Shown one piece after another: positions 33,539 to 42,600 of a stretch of DNA of 64,000 nt (position 1 is the first letter of the stretch; each line of letters opens with the position of its first letter). The DNA comes from JAZMZS01 sp045120955 (GTDB lineage Bacteria; Bacillota; Clostridia; Oscillospirales; CAG-272), in contig JBGVFH010000044.1 in NCBI GenBank assembly GCA_045120955.1, positions 1-64,000 of the forward strand, read 5' to 3'. The translations under genes were made by a program, and so were the position numbers. Below the pieces are notes generated by a model, which worked only from the letters and a program-made list of their open reading frames with translations, had not been told where the DNA came from and searched no databases.

Positions 33539-35374
33539 ATGTCAAAGATTATTGGAATTGACCTTGGTACAACAAACAGCTGTGTTGCAGTTTATGAAGG
33601 CGGAGAGCCTATAGTTATAACCAACCCCGAAGGTGCAAGAACAACTCCCTCGGTCGTAGGCTTTTCGAAGACGGGTGAAAGACTTGTCGGACAGGTTGCT
33701 AAGAGACAGGCTATCACAAACCCTGACAGAACTATCTCCAGCATCAAGCGTGAGATGGGAACGGATTTCAAGGTAACGATCGACGACAAAAAGTACACAC
33801 CTCAAGAAATATCCGCAATGATCCTTCAAAAGCTCAAGTCTGACGCAGAGGCATACCTCGGAACAAGCGTAAATCAAGCTGTTATTACTGTTCCTGCATA
33901 CTTCTCTGACGCGCAGAGACAGGCAACAAAGGATGCAGGTAAGATAGCAGGTCTTGAAGTGCTCAGAATTATCAACGAGCCTACCGCAGCAGCACTTGCA
34001 TACGGTATGGATAAAGAAGCAGAGCAAAAGATAATGGTATTCGACCTCGGCGGCGGTACGTTCGATGTATCTCTGCTTGAGATATCCGACGGTGTATTTG
34101 AGGTGCTTGCAACAGCAGGTAACAACCGTCTGGGCGGCGACGACTTTGACAAGCGTGTTATCGACTGGATAGCTGACTCATTTGCACGTGAAAACGGCGG
34201 AATAGATCTTCGCAAGGACAAGATGGCTCATCAGAGACTCAAAGAGGCTGCTGAAAAGGCAAAGATAGAGCTTTCCGGTGTTACAACATCGACTATCAGC
34301 CTTCCCTTTATTACTGCTGACGCAACAGGTCCCAAGCACTTTGAGGCAACACTTACGAGAGCGGAATTTGACAGAATCACAGCAGACCTTGTTGAAGCTA
34401 CAATGAAGCCCACAAAGCAGGTTCTTGCTGATGCAGGTCTTACCGTTTCTCAGGTAGACAAGGTTCTCCTTGTCGGCGGTTCGACCAGAATTCCCGCAGT
34501 TCAGGATGCTGTAAAGAGCTTTATCGGCAAGGAACCCTTCAAGGGCATCAACCCCGACGAGTGCGTTGCTCTCGGAGCTGCTGTACAGGGCGGTGTGCTC
34601 GGCGGAGACGTAAAAGATCTTCTCCTTCTCGACGTAACACCTCTGTCTCTCGGTATCGAGACGCTCGGCGGAGTATTCAACCGCATAATAGACAGAAACA
34701 CAACTATTCCCGTAAAGAAGAGCCAGATTTATTCTACTGCGGCTGACGGTCAGACCTCTGTTGAAATTCATGTTCTTCAGGGTGAGCGTGATATGGCGGC
34801 AGGAAACACGACACTCGGACGTTTTGTCCTTGACGGTATTCCCGCAGCTCCCCGCGGAGTTCCTCAGATCGAGGTTACCTTTGATATCGACGCAAACGGT
34901 ATCGTTAATGTAACAGCACAGGATAAGGGCACGGGCAAGGAACAGCACATCACCATCACTTCCTCTACTAACATGAGTCAGGAGGATATCGACAAGGCTG
35001 TAAAGGATGCTGAAAAGTTTGCCGAAGAGGATAAAAAGCTCAAGGAAAACGTAGAGACAAAGAATAAAGCAGACAGCCTTATATTCCAGTCCGAGAAGGC
35101 TCTCGGTGAGCTTGGCGACAAGGTAAGCGATGCTGACAAGGCACCCGTAAACGATGCTATCGCAAAGCTCAAGGAAACTCTCAAGGGCACTGACTATGAC
35201 GCAATAAAGGCAGATACAGAGGCTCTTGAAAAGGCGTTCTATGCAATCAGCGAAAAGCTTTATGCTCAGCAGCAGGGTGCACAGGGTGCAGGTCCCGATA
35301 TGAACGGCGGCGCTCAGGGAGGCGACGGACAGACGTTCTATAACGCTGATTATGAGGATAAGACAGGAAACTAA
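33539..35374 (+). CDS. dnaK: Chaperone DnaK (Hsp70)
   Basis: 611 residues. ATPase domain about 1-360: IGIDLGTTNSCVAVYEGG, FDLGGGTFDVSLLEI, VLLVGGSTRIPAVQDAVK signatures; substrate-binding domain with DVTPLSLGIETLGG and LQGERDMAAGNTTLGRF; helical lid and Gly/Gln-rich tail (QQQGAQGAGPDMNGGAQGG). No deletions seen; the length is normal for Gram-positive DnaK. Strong ribosome site AAGGAGGAATTTT. A hairpin downstream may set the dnaK/dnaJ ratio. Confidence 0.99.
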   Translation: MSKIIGIDLGTTNSCVAVYEGGEPIVITNPEGARTTPSVVGFSKTGERLVGQVAKRQAITNPDRTISSIKREMGTDFKVTIDDKKYTPQEISAMILQKLKSDAEAYLGTSVNQAVITVPAYFSDAQRQATKDAGKIAGLEVLRIINEPTAAALAYGMDKEAEQKIMVFDLGGGTFDVSLLEISDGVFEVLATAGNNRLGGDDFDKRVIDWIADSFARENGGIDLRKDKMAHQRLKEAAEKAKIELSGVTTSTISLPFITADATGPKHFEATLTRAEFDRITADLVEATMKPTKQVLADAGLTVSQVDKVLLVGGSTRIPAVQDAVKSFIGKEPFKGINPDECVALGAAVQGGVLGGDVKDLLLLDVTPLSLGIETLGGVFNRIIDRNTTIPVKKSQIYSTAADGQTSVEIHVLQGERDMAAGNTTLGRFVLDGIPAAPRGVPQIEVTFDIDANGIVNVTAQDKGTGKEQHITITSSTNMSQEDIDKAVKDAEKFAEEDKKLKENVETKNKADSLIFQSEKALGELGDKVSDADKAPVNDAIAKLKETLKGTDYDAIKADTEALEKAFYAISEKLYAQQQGAQGAGPDMNGGAQGGDGQTFYNADYEDKTGN

Positions 35375-35391
35375 GCTAATATGAGGTTTTA

Positions 35392-35415
35392 GCCCGACGG
35401 TTTTTTCCGTCGGGC
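35392..35415 (+). terminator. Hairpin between dnaK and dnaJ
   Basis: GCCCGACGG / CCGTCGGGC with a TTTTTT loop; no T-run after it, so more likely an mRNA processing/stability element or weak attenuator than a full terminator. Confidence 0.6.
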
Positions 35416-35475
35416 ATAAACTGTATTTTGAGAATGAAAATTTCTTAGGATAAAAAGTATTTTGGAGTATCGTAT

Positions 35476-36618
35476 ATGGCAGACAAAAGAGATTATTATG
35501 AGGTGTTGGGACTTAGCAAGGGTGCCGATGACGCTGCGATAAAAAAGGCATACAGACAGCTTGCCAAAAAGTATCATCCCGACATGAATCCGGGTAATGC
35601 GGAAGCAGAGGCGAAATTTAAGGAAGTAAACGAGGCATACGCCGTGCTTTCCGATGCCGAAAAAAAGGCAAAATACGACCAGTTCGGTCATGCGGCGTTT
35701 GACCCTGCGTCAGGTGCCGGTGCGGGAGGCTTTGGCGGATTTGGCTTTGACGGTGATTTCGGCGGCTTTGGCGATATATTCTCATCCTTCTTCGGCGGAG
35801 GTATGGGCGGAGGTTCAGCCCGCCGCAACGGTCCCGTCAGAGGAGACGATGTTTATACAAGAGTCACTATCAGCTTTGAGGAAGCGGCATTCGGCTGTAA
35901 AAAGGAGATATCCTTTAACAGAATTGAAAAATGCGGCGAATGCTCGGGTACAGGTGCGAAGAAGGGAACGTCACCGCAGACCTGTACGGTTTGCGGAGGA
36001 ACGGGAAGTGTGCGCACACAGACACGTACACCGCTTGGTATCATGCAGTCCACTCATGCGTGCGATGCGTGCAGAGGAACGGGTAAGATAATAAAAGAGC
36101 CTTGTTCAAACTGCCGCGGAACGGGAAATATCAAGATAACGAAGAAGCTTGAGGTAAACATTCCCACGGGCATTGATGACGGACAGAAGATAGCTCTGAG
36201 AGGTGAAGGCAACGGAGGTAGAAACGGCGGACCTTCCGGAGACCTTATTATCGGTATAAGCGTCCGTCCGCATCCGATATTCGAGCGTGACGGAAGCGAT
36301 ATATACTGTGAGGTGCCTGTTACATTTGTTGATGCGGCACTCGGAGCGGAGATAGACATTCCCACGCTTGAAGGAAAGCAAAAGTTCACCATTCCCGAGG
36401 GAACGCAAAACGGCACGACCTTTACCGTAAGAGGAAAAGGCATCACGAGAGTGAACAGCAAAAGCAGGGGAGATCTCATACTCACTATAGTGGTAGAGGT
36501 TCCGAAAAACCTGAACTCAGAGCAAAAGGAGCTGCTCAAAAAGTTTGGCGAGAGCTGCGCCGACAAGCAGTATGCAAAGCGTTCGAGCTTTTTCAAGAGA
36601 CTGTTTGATAAAAAATAA
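35476..36618 (+). CDS. dnaJ: Chaperone DnaJ (Hsp40)
   Basis: 380 residues. J domain 1-70 with HPD in KKYHPDMNPGN, Gly/Phe-rich segment (75-115), zinc-binding region with four CxxCxGxG units (CGECSGTG, CTVCGGTG, CDACRGTG, CSNCRGTG), then two C-terminal substrate domains (VNIPTGIDDGQKIALRGEGN; VPVTFVDAALGAEIDIPTL-like). Stimulates DnaK ATPase and delivers substrates. Type I DnaJ. Confidence 0.98.
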   Translation: MADKRDYYEVLGLSKGADDAAIKKAYRQLAKKYHPDMNPGNAEAEAKFKEVNEAYAVLSDAEKKAKYDQFGHAAFDPASGAGAGGFGGFGFDGDFGGFGDIFSSFFGGGMGGGSARRNGPVRGDDVYTRVTISFEEAAFGCKKEISFNRIEKCGECSGTGAKKGTSPQTCTVCGGTGSVRTQTRTPLGIMQSTHACDACRGTGKIIKEPCSNCRGTGNIKITKKLEVNIPTGIDDGQKIALRGEGNGGRNGGPSGDLIIGISVRPHPIFERDGSDIYCEVPVTFVDAALGAEIDIPTLEGKQKFTIPEGTQNGTTFTVRGKGITRVNSKSRGDLILTIVVEVPKNLNSEQKELLKKFGESCADKQYAKRSSFFKRLFDKK

Positions 36619-36651
36619 TGCCGATGAAAAATCAGCAGATGGAGAATATAA

Positions 36652-37578
36652 ATGGAAAGAATTTGGACACAGCTTTGCGTGAACTGTAAAAATAAGGATC
36701 TGGACGATGTTACAGCTGTTATGAGTATGCTTGACAACGGCTTGATGATAGAGGATTATTCTGACTTTTCTCTCAACGGTATGTACGGTGATCTTGTAGA
36801 TGAAAGCATCCTCAACGCAGACAAGGAGCGTGCTTCCGTATCCTTGTTTGTTCCTTCGGAGAAGAATATCGAGGAGTATACATCGTTTGTCCGTGAGAGA
36901 CTTGCTTACCTCGGAATTGATGCCGAAATTGAGCTTAAAGGGCACAACGAGGAGGATTGGGCAAACTCATGGAAGCAGTATTACACACCTATACCGCTTG
37001 GCAAAATAACCATAGTACCCGCATGGCAAAAGGACGAGTACAAGCTATCCGATGGGGAGATACCCGTATATATGGACCCCGGTATGGCATTCGGAACAGG
37101 TACGCATGAGACGACAAGACTTGTTATCAGACTGCTCGAAAAATACATGAAGGACGGTTCTGATGTGCTTGATGTCGGAACGGGAAGCGGAATTTTGTCC
37201 ATATGCGCGGCAAAGCTGGGCGCAAATAAGGTGTTTGCGTGTGACCTTGACCCTGTTGCAGTAAAGGTTGCGTGCGAAAATATAAAGGACAGCGGTATGA
37301 CCAACATTGAGTGCGGCGTCTCTGACCTTCTCCGATCCGTAAAGAAAACAGAGAGAGGATATAATGTCGTCATGGCGAATATTGTCGCTGACATAATCAT
37401 GCGCCTTAATCCCGATATAAAAGAGTATATGTCAGAGGACGGTGTTTATATAATTTCGGGCATTATCGCACCCCGTGCCGACGAGGTGAAGGCATCTCTT
37501 GATGAGTGCGGGTTTGATGTTATCGAGTGCATAAACGAAAATGATTGGTGCGCTATGGCAGTAGCCGCACGAAAGTAA
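36652..37578 (+). CDS. prmA: Ribosomal protein L11 methyltransferase
   Basis: 308 residues. SAM-dependent enzyme trimethylating L11. N-terminal L11-recognition domain (EEDWANSWKQYYTPIPLGKI) and Rossmann domain with GMAFGTGTHETTRLVIRL, LDVGTGSGILSICAAKLG and the ANIVADIIMRLNPDI motif. Standard position after dnaJ in Firmicutes. ATG preceded by TGGAGAA. Confidence 0.96.
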   Translation: MERIWTQLCVNCKNKDLDDVTAVMSMLDNGLMIEDYSDFSLNGMYGDLVDESILNADKERASVSLFVPSEKNIEEYTSFVRERLAYLGIDAEIELKGHNEEDWANSWKQYYTPIPLGKITIVPAWQKDEYKLSDGEIPVYMDPGMAFGTGTHETTRLVIRLLEKYMKDGSDVLDVGTGSGILSICAAKLGANKVFACDLDPVAVKVACENIKDSGMTNIECGVSDLLRSVKKTERGYNVVMANIVADIIMRLNPDIKEYMSEDGVYIISGIIAPRADEVKASLDECGFDVIECINENDWCAMAVAARK

Positions 37579-37608
37579 CCGTAGCTTAAGATATTGTAAG
37601 GAGTTTTT

Positions 37609-38358
37609 ATGCCGAGATTTTTTGTACCGACGGATAATTTTGAGTCTGAGTGCGTAAAGATAACGGGCGAGGATGCAAGACATATCTCGAGAGCCCTTCG
37701 AATGGCAAAGGGGGAGCACATCACCGTATGCGACATGAAGGGGGTAGAGCATGACTGCGTTCTCGAGGATTTTGTTGATGATACCTGTGTCAGCGCCCGT
37801 ATCCTTTCTTCGGTAAAAAGCGAAAACGAGCCTCCTTATTTTGTGGCTCTTTATCAGGCATCTCCGAAAGGGGACAAGCTTGACTACATAGTGCAAAAGG
37901 CTGTGGAGCTGGGAGTCGGGGAGATCGTGCCGTTTGTATCTGACCGATGCGTATCACGTCCGGATGAAAAATCAGCCGTCAAAAAAGTGCAGAGGCTCTC
38001 CCGAATTTCAAAAGAAGCGGCAAAGCAATGCGGCAGGGCGGTTTTGCCAAAGGTAGGAGATTTCTGCTCTTTTGAGAAGATGCTGAGTGCGGCAAACGGT
38101 GCAGAGCTGAAGCTGTTTTTGTACGAGGGGGACGGCACACGGCCTCTCAGAGAGGTATTATCCTCGCACAAAGCAAAGCATGGCATTGTGCAGAGCGCAG
38201 CTATTGTTATCGGCAGCGAGGGCGGCTTTTCTATAGAGGAGACGGAGCGTGCGAGGGAGTGCGGCTTTGAGCTGTGCGGACTCGGCAAAAGAATATTGCG
38301 TACCGAGACAGCATCGGGGTGTGTTCTTTCCTGTCTCATGTATGAGTTTGAAATGTAA
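37609..38358 (+). CDS. rsmE: 16S rRNA (uracil1498-N3)-methyltransferase
   Basis: 249 residues, SPOUT fold. Recognised by MPRFFVPTDNF, HISRALRMAKGEHITVCD, the QASPKGDKLDYIVQKAVELG block, CVSRPDEKSAVKKVQRLSRI, and the knot motif IVIGSEGGFSIEETERA with LGKRILRTETASG. Methylates U1498 of 16S rRNA. Ribosome site AAGGAGTTTTT. Follows prmA in the usual order. Confidence 0.96.
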   Translation: MPRFFVPTDNFESECVKITGEDARHISRALRMAKGEHITVCDMKGVEHDCVLEDFVDDTCVSARILSSVKSENEPPYFVALYQASPKGDKLDYIVQKAVELGVGEIVPFVSDRCVSRPDEKSAVKKVQRLSRISKEAAKQCGRAVLPKVGDFCSFEKMLSAANGAELKLFLYEGDGTRPLREVLSSHKAKHGIVQSAAIVIGSEGGFSIEETERARECGFELCGLGKRILRTETASGCVLSCLMYEFEM

Positions 38359-38413
38359 TTTATTACTACCGTAAATCAGAACGTAATTTATTTTAACATA
38401 GAAAATTGTGTCA

Positions 38414-38474
38414 AGATCGGCTCGGACACCGTAGGAGCCATACCCGAGCACCACAAAGAAAATCGAGTCGATCT
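38414..38474 (+). promoter_or_regulatory. Structured RNA leader before the MBL hydrolase
   Basis: AGATCGGCTCG (38414-38424) pairs with CGAGTCGATCT (38464-38474) through 11 positions including one G-U. GCTCGG (38420-38425) can instead pair with CCGAGC (38444-38449). Two competing folds directly before the ribosome site suggest regulation, but it is only a candidate. Confidence 0.4.
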
Positions 38475-38491
38475 GTTCAAAAAGGGGAAAT

Positions 38492-39301
38492 ATGGACAGA
38501 TCTTGTTTTGAAAAGCTTGTGCCGCATATATATCGTCTAAAGGTTCCGTTTGAAAATATATATACTGCCGTGTTCTTGATAAAGACAGACGACGGCTGTG
38601 CGCTTCTCGACTGTGCGGCGAGCGCACACGACACGGAGAGCGTTATTGTCCCTGCGCTTGATGCGTGTGGCATAGATAGGAAAGATATAAAATATATCCT
38701 CATCTCTCATCCTCACGGTGATCATGCGGGAGGATTGCGTGCGCTTTTGCCGCTTTTTCCTTCAGCCGTTGTATGTGCGGGCAGTGAGTATCTTAAAAAC
38801 AGGTTAGAAATTCCGAATTTCAGAGTGCTATCTGACGGTCAGATGCTTTTGTCATGTATTGAGGCAGTATCACTTCCGGGGCACTGCGCAGATATGTATG
38901 GCTTTTATGATAAGAGAAGCAAAGCTCTTATTACGGGTGATGCACTGCAGCTCTGCGGTGTCGGCAGATACGGATGCGGGCTTAGTTCTTACTCTGACTA
39001 TATGGCTACACTTGACAGAGTGCAAAATATGGATATCGAAAGTTTGGTCGCATCACATGATTACTATCCTCTCGGAGCCATAGCACATGGAAAAGAGCAG
39101 ACAGCGCAATACATATCCGAATGCCGCAGATATGCTCATTTTATATCTGAGCATATCGACAAACAGATGTCAGTCTCAAACTGCGACAAAAAGCTCGTTT
39201 GCGATATAATAAGGGAAGAAAACAACCGGCGTGATCCCAACATCCCGCCGCTTCAGTATTCTACGGTCGAGAAATATATAATGAGCAGGATACAAGAATA
39301 A
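38492..39301 (+). CDS. MBL-fold metallo-hydrolase
   Basis: 269 residues. Metallo-beta-lactamase superfamily hydrolase with the zinc site HPHGDHAGGL (HxHxDH), the His in SLPGHCADMYGFYD, the Asp in LITGDALQLCG and a late His in LVASHDYYPLG. Glyoxalase II-like or lactonase-type activity is possible; specificity unknown. ATG 38492 follows AAAGGGGAAAT. Separated from rsmE by 133 bp with structured leader, so it may be independently controlled; terminator follows. Confidence 0.85.
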   Translation: MDRSCFEKLVPHIYRLKVPFENIYTAVFLIKTDDGCALLDCAASAHDTESVIVPALDACGIDRKDIKYILISHPHGDHAGGLRALLPLFPSAVVCAGSEYLKNRLEIPNFRVLSDGQMLLSCIEAVSLPGHCADMYGFYDKRSKALITGDALQLCGVGRYGCGLSSYSDYMATLDRVQNMDIESLVASHDYYPLGAIAHGKEQTAQYISECRRYAHFISEHIDKQMSVSNCDKKLVCDIIREENNRRDPNIPPLQYSTVEKYIMSRIQE

Positions 39302-39363
39302 CACAAAGCAACACACTGCTGTTAACAAATACATAGACCGCTTATTGATATATCTGACAAAAT

Positions 39364-39391
39364 AGCACCGAGTGTTTCAGCGTTCGGTGCT
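39364..39391 (+). terminator. Terminator after the MBL gene
   Basis: AGCACCGA / TCGGTGCT stem, 63 bp after the stop codon. Confidence 0.65.
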
Positions 39392-39439
39392 CACAAAAAC
39401 AAGAACTTTAAAACACAAACAAAAAATAATCAACCGTTT

Positions 39440-39512
39440 TTTGCCACCACTCGATAAGGATGTAATTTGAAATCTATTAAAATACACTATTTATCGGGTG
39501 TGGCTTAACAAC
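39440..39512. repeat. Imperfect inverted repeat, possible mobile-element remnant
   Basis: TTGCCACCACTCGATAA (39440-39456) and TTATCGGGTGTGGCTTAA (39495-39512) form 15-17 bp imperfect terminal inverted repeats around about 38 bp of AT-rich DNA. The size and layout resemble a tiny MITE or the joined ends of a deleted insertion sequence. The rest of 39302-39657 shows no gene. Confidence 0.45.
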
Positions 39513-39609
39513 TCAAAGCAGACAATCAAATGGGATGGGTTGCTCGGATGAACAATATCCGAAGCAGAGCCACAGAAATTATAAATACAGACCTAATCTA
39601 CGGATGATG

Positions 39610-39641
39610 AAAGGCGGTAGTGATCGTTCACTACCGCCTTT
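39610..39641. terminator. Terminator of the TetR-adhesin operon
   Basis: Perfect 14-bp stem AAAGGCGGTAGTGA / TCACTACCGCCTTT, 17 bp past the adhesin stop (minus strand). Confidence 0.9.
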
Positions 39642-39657
39642 ACTAATGCAATTTTAT

Positions 39658-42600
39658 TTATCTTTTGCTTGCCGTTCTTTTCTTTCTGTCAACAACGGTC
39701 AGAGCAATGACTGCTCCGCCGCTTACGAACAGGATAGCTACCCACAGCCAAAGGTTGCTGGTGTCGCTGGTTGCAGGAGAGTTAGGATCAGCAGGCTTAT
39801 TGAGTTCTGCCAAAGCTGCCTTGGCATCGTCCAGTGCCTTCTTTGCATCTTCGTCTACAAGGGATTTCTCGTAGTCGGAAAGTGCACCCAAGGCATCATC
39901 CGCCGCTTTGATAGCCGCTTCGTCGTTCTTGGTGATGTTCTCCGGCAGTTTGTCGATTTTGTCCTCAACTGCTTCCACTTTGCCGATAACTTCAAGAGCG
40001 TTGTCGATACGCTTGATTTCGTCCTCGATGGCTTTCTTTTCGTCCTCGGTGTAGTTGCCGCCGTTGTCCTCAAGAGCCTTCTCTAAGTCATCCTTTGCCT
40101 TTTCCAAATCAGTCTTATCTTCCGGTGTTACATTCTCAGCAGTAACATCCTTGACCTTTTCAGTGTTCTCGGTATCAGTAGCTTCGGCTGCATCGTTGAT
40201 TTTTTTAATCAGATTTTCAACCTGTTCCTTAACTTCCTCCAACGCCTTTTTGCCGTTGTCGGTGGTCGTTTCGTCAGCAAGGATGGTGTTGATCTCGGAA
40301 AGCATTTCGTCAAGCTCTGCCTTGTCCTCACTCGTTACTGTTGCCGGATCGTAGTTCTTCAGTTCCTCGGTGTAGCCTGCCGCCGCATCTACCGCATTGT
40401 CGGTCAGAACGGTCAGCTTTGCAGGTACATACTTGATGGAATAGTTGCCGCCTGCATCTGCACCGGTCGCCGTAATGTCATACTCACCGATTACAGTAAT
40501 GTCCGCATTAGAGGTAAGGGTAGGTTCGGTCACGAGCTTATCTTCTCCGACCAGTCCTTCCACCTTGTAGGTGTAGGTCGGAAGTGCGGTATTGACAACC
40601 GTGTTCTTTGCTTCTGCGGTAATGGTGATCTCACGCTTGGTGATCTCAAACACATCCTCTTTTCTACCTGTAAAGTTATTTATACCATCAATGTAAACGG
40701 TACCAAGAACATTCACACTACTTGCATTCACATTATCGATATAATAAACAATGTAGTCCGTATTTTCTGTAAGCGTCATATTGTTCCAGACCACAGAAAC
40801 GGTTGGCTTGTGGGGCTGTCCATCGTAAACGAAGGTGTCCGGATCTAAGGTTACAATGGCATCTCTGATGTCCGTAGGCTCGATACTAAACTCTGCGGTA
40901 GCAGAAGCTGCCTTATGATTCGTACCTTCCGCAATCGTTACACGAACAACATAGTCACCTGCGTTCTTCGGTGCGGTAGTGGTGTAGGTGCTGTCATCTT
41001 TGTCTTTAACCTTGTATTCGATAGTAGCCGCACCGTCGCCCAATTTATCAAAGGTCGGAGCTGTTACAGCCGTTCCGTCATAGGTCTTTCCGCTAATGTT
41101 AATATTGGAAACTTCGCCGTCTGCTTTTTCGATCACAACATTAAAGGCTGTAGTTGCAGGTGCATCATTTCCGGTGGCATCTACATATTCCATACCAAGC
41201 GGATTATAGGATACCGTAAAGGTATAGGTACCTGCGTTCAGCGTATCAAGATATGCAGATTCCAGCGTGATCTCGCCGTCAGCAGAAACGGTGTAGTCTG
41301 TACCTGCGGTGAGAACGGTCGTTCCGTTTGCAACGGATTTGACCGTATTACCGTTGAGTTCAACAGTAACATCCTTGTCTGCACCTGCTTTATAGGTGGT
41401 AGATACGCTTTCCGTTACCGCCTGTGCATCGGAATAAAGCACGATGCCTTCGCTGCTCAAATAAGTAACATTGCCAACATTATCGGTAATCTTAACATAG
41501 ATAATATTCTTAGCGTTCTTATTCAGTGCAATCTCGTTGTTGTAACTATTCCAGTTGCTACCGATTGCAGTTTCCAATGCGGTAATAGCCGCCGCATCGG
41601 TAAGCTCTGCATCGTTAATCAAATCTGTATCTGTAGCATAACACTGAATGGAATTTACGCCGCTATCTATATCCGTTGCTTCAACCTTAGCCACTGCATC
41701 GCCTTTGAAGAACAGACCGAAGGTGATCTTGTTGAGTAGTTTTTCCCAGAAGCCACGGCTTTCAATGGTGATCTTGCCGGTAGCTGCTGTTCCGTCAAAG
41801 CGAATGTCCTCGATGTTGATCGCATCGGTCAAAGCACCATCCGATGTTCTCTTGAGACAGATGACCTTACTGTCACTCTCAGAGAAGGAAAGGTCATTTC
41901 CATAGGCGCCGTTCAACATCGTGGAAATCGTATATCCATCCGGTGCGTTTAACGTAACTGATGTGCCGGACTTAAACCAATAGGTAGTGCCGTTCTGATA
42001 GCCGCCGTTAATGATATAAGCAGGGTTCGGTGCCTGGAGATAGGAAATCTTGTACTGTGCAGTCACGCTCTGCTTTTCGGTGCCGTTTTCATAAACCGTC
42101 AGCTTTGCGGTATGCGTACCGATACTGCTCGGTGTAGTTTCGGAGCCGTCGTTATATGTGAGCGTGTAGGTAGCGCCGTTTGTGAAGCTGCCCGATATGG
42201 TTGCGCCAATCTCGCCGCCCGTATAATAGGCATCGGCTACATTCAGTGTAACGCTGCCGCCGTCGGTATTTGTACAGCCGTCTGCAGTACAGGTTGCGGT
42301 GATAGTCGTGCCGGATACGGCATATTCCCATTGGTGAGTATGCAGAGCTATTCCGCAAATTTCACAGGTGCTGCCTGTCTGATTTTCGTGTTCGCAGACT
42401 TCACCGCAGCGGGTACATTCGCCGTCTTTTTGCGACCAATCGTGCTCTGTATAATACGTTAGTTCGCTTTTGCAGATATATTCTTCGCCGCCTGCCGTAA
42501 TCAATGTCGGCATAGACGCGCCGCTTGGCAAATAGAAATAAAGTTTATTCGTATCTAAAGTTTTTACGCAGGTAAGGCCATAGTTGTTTATTCCCTCTAC

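Noticed and set aside
40915..41739. 274-codon + strand frame opposite the adhesin gene
   Set aside because: Cys/Ile-rich antisense frame without start signal; the minus-strand adhesin has coherent domains here.
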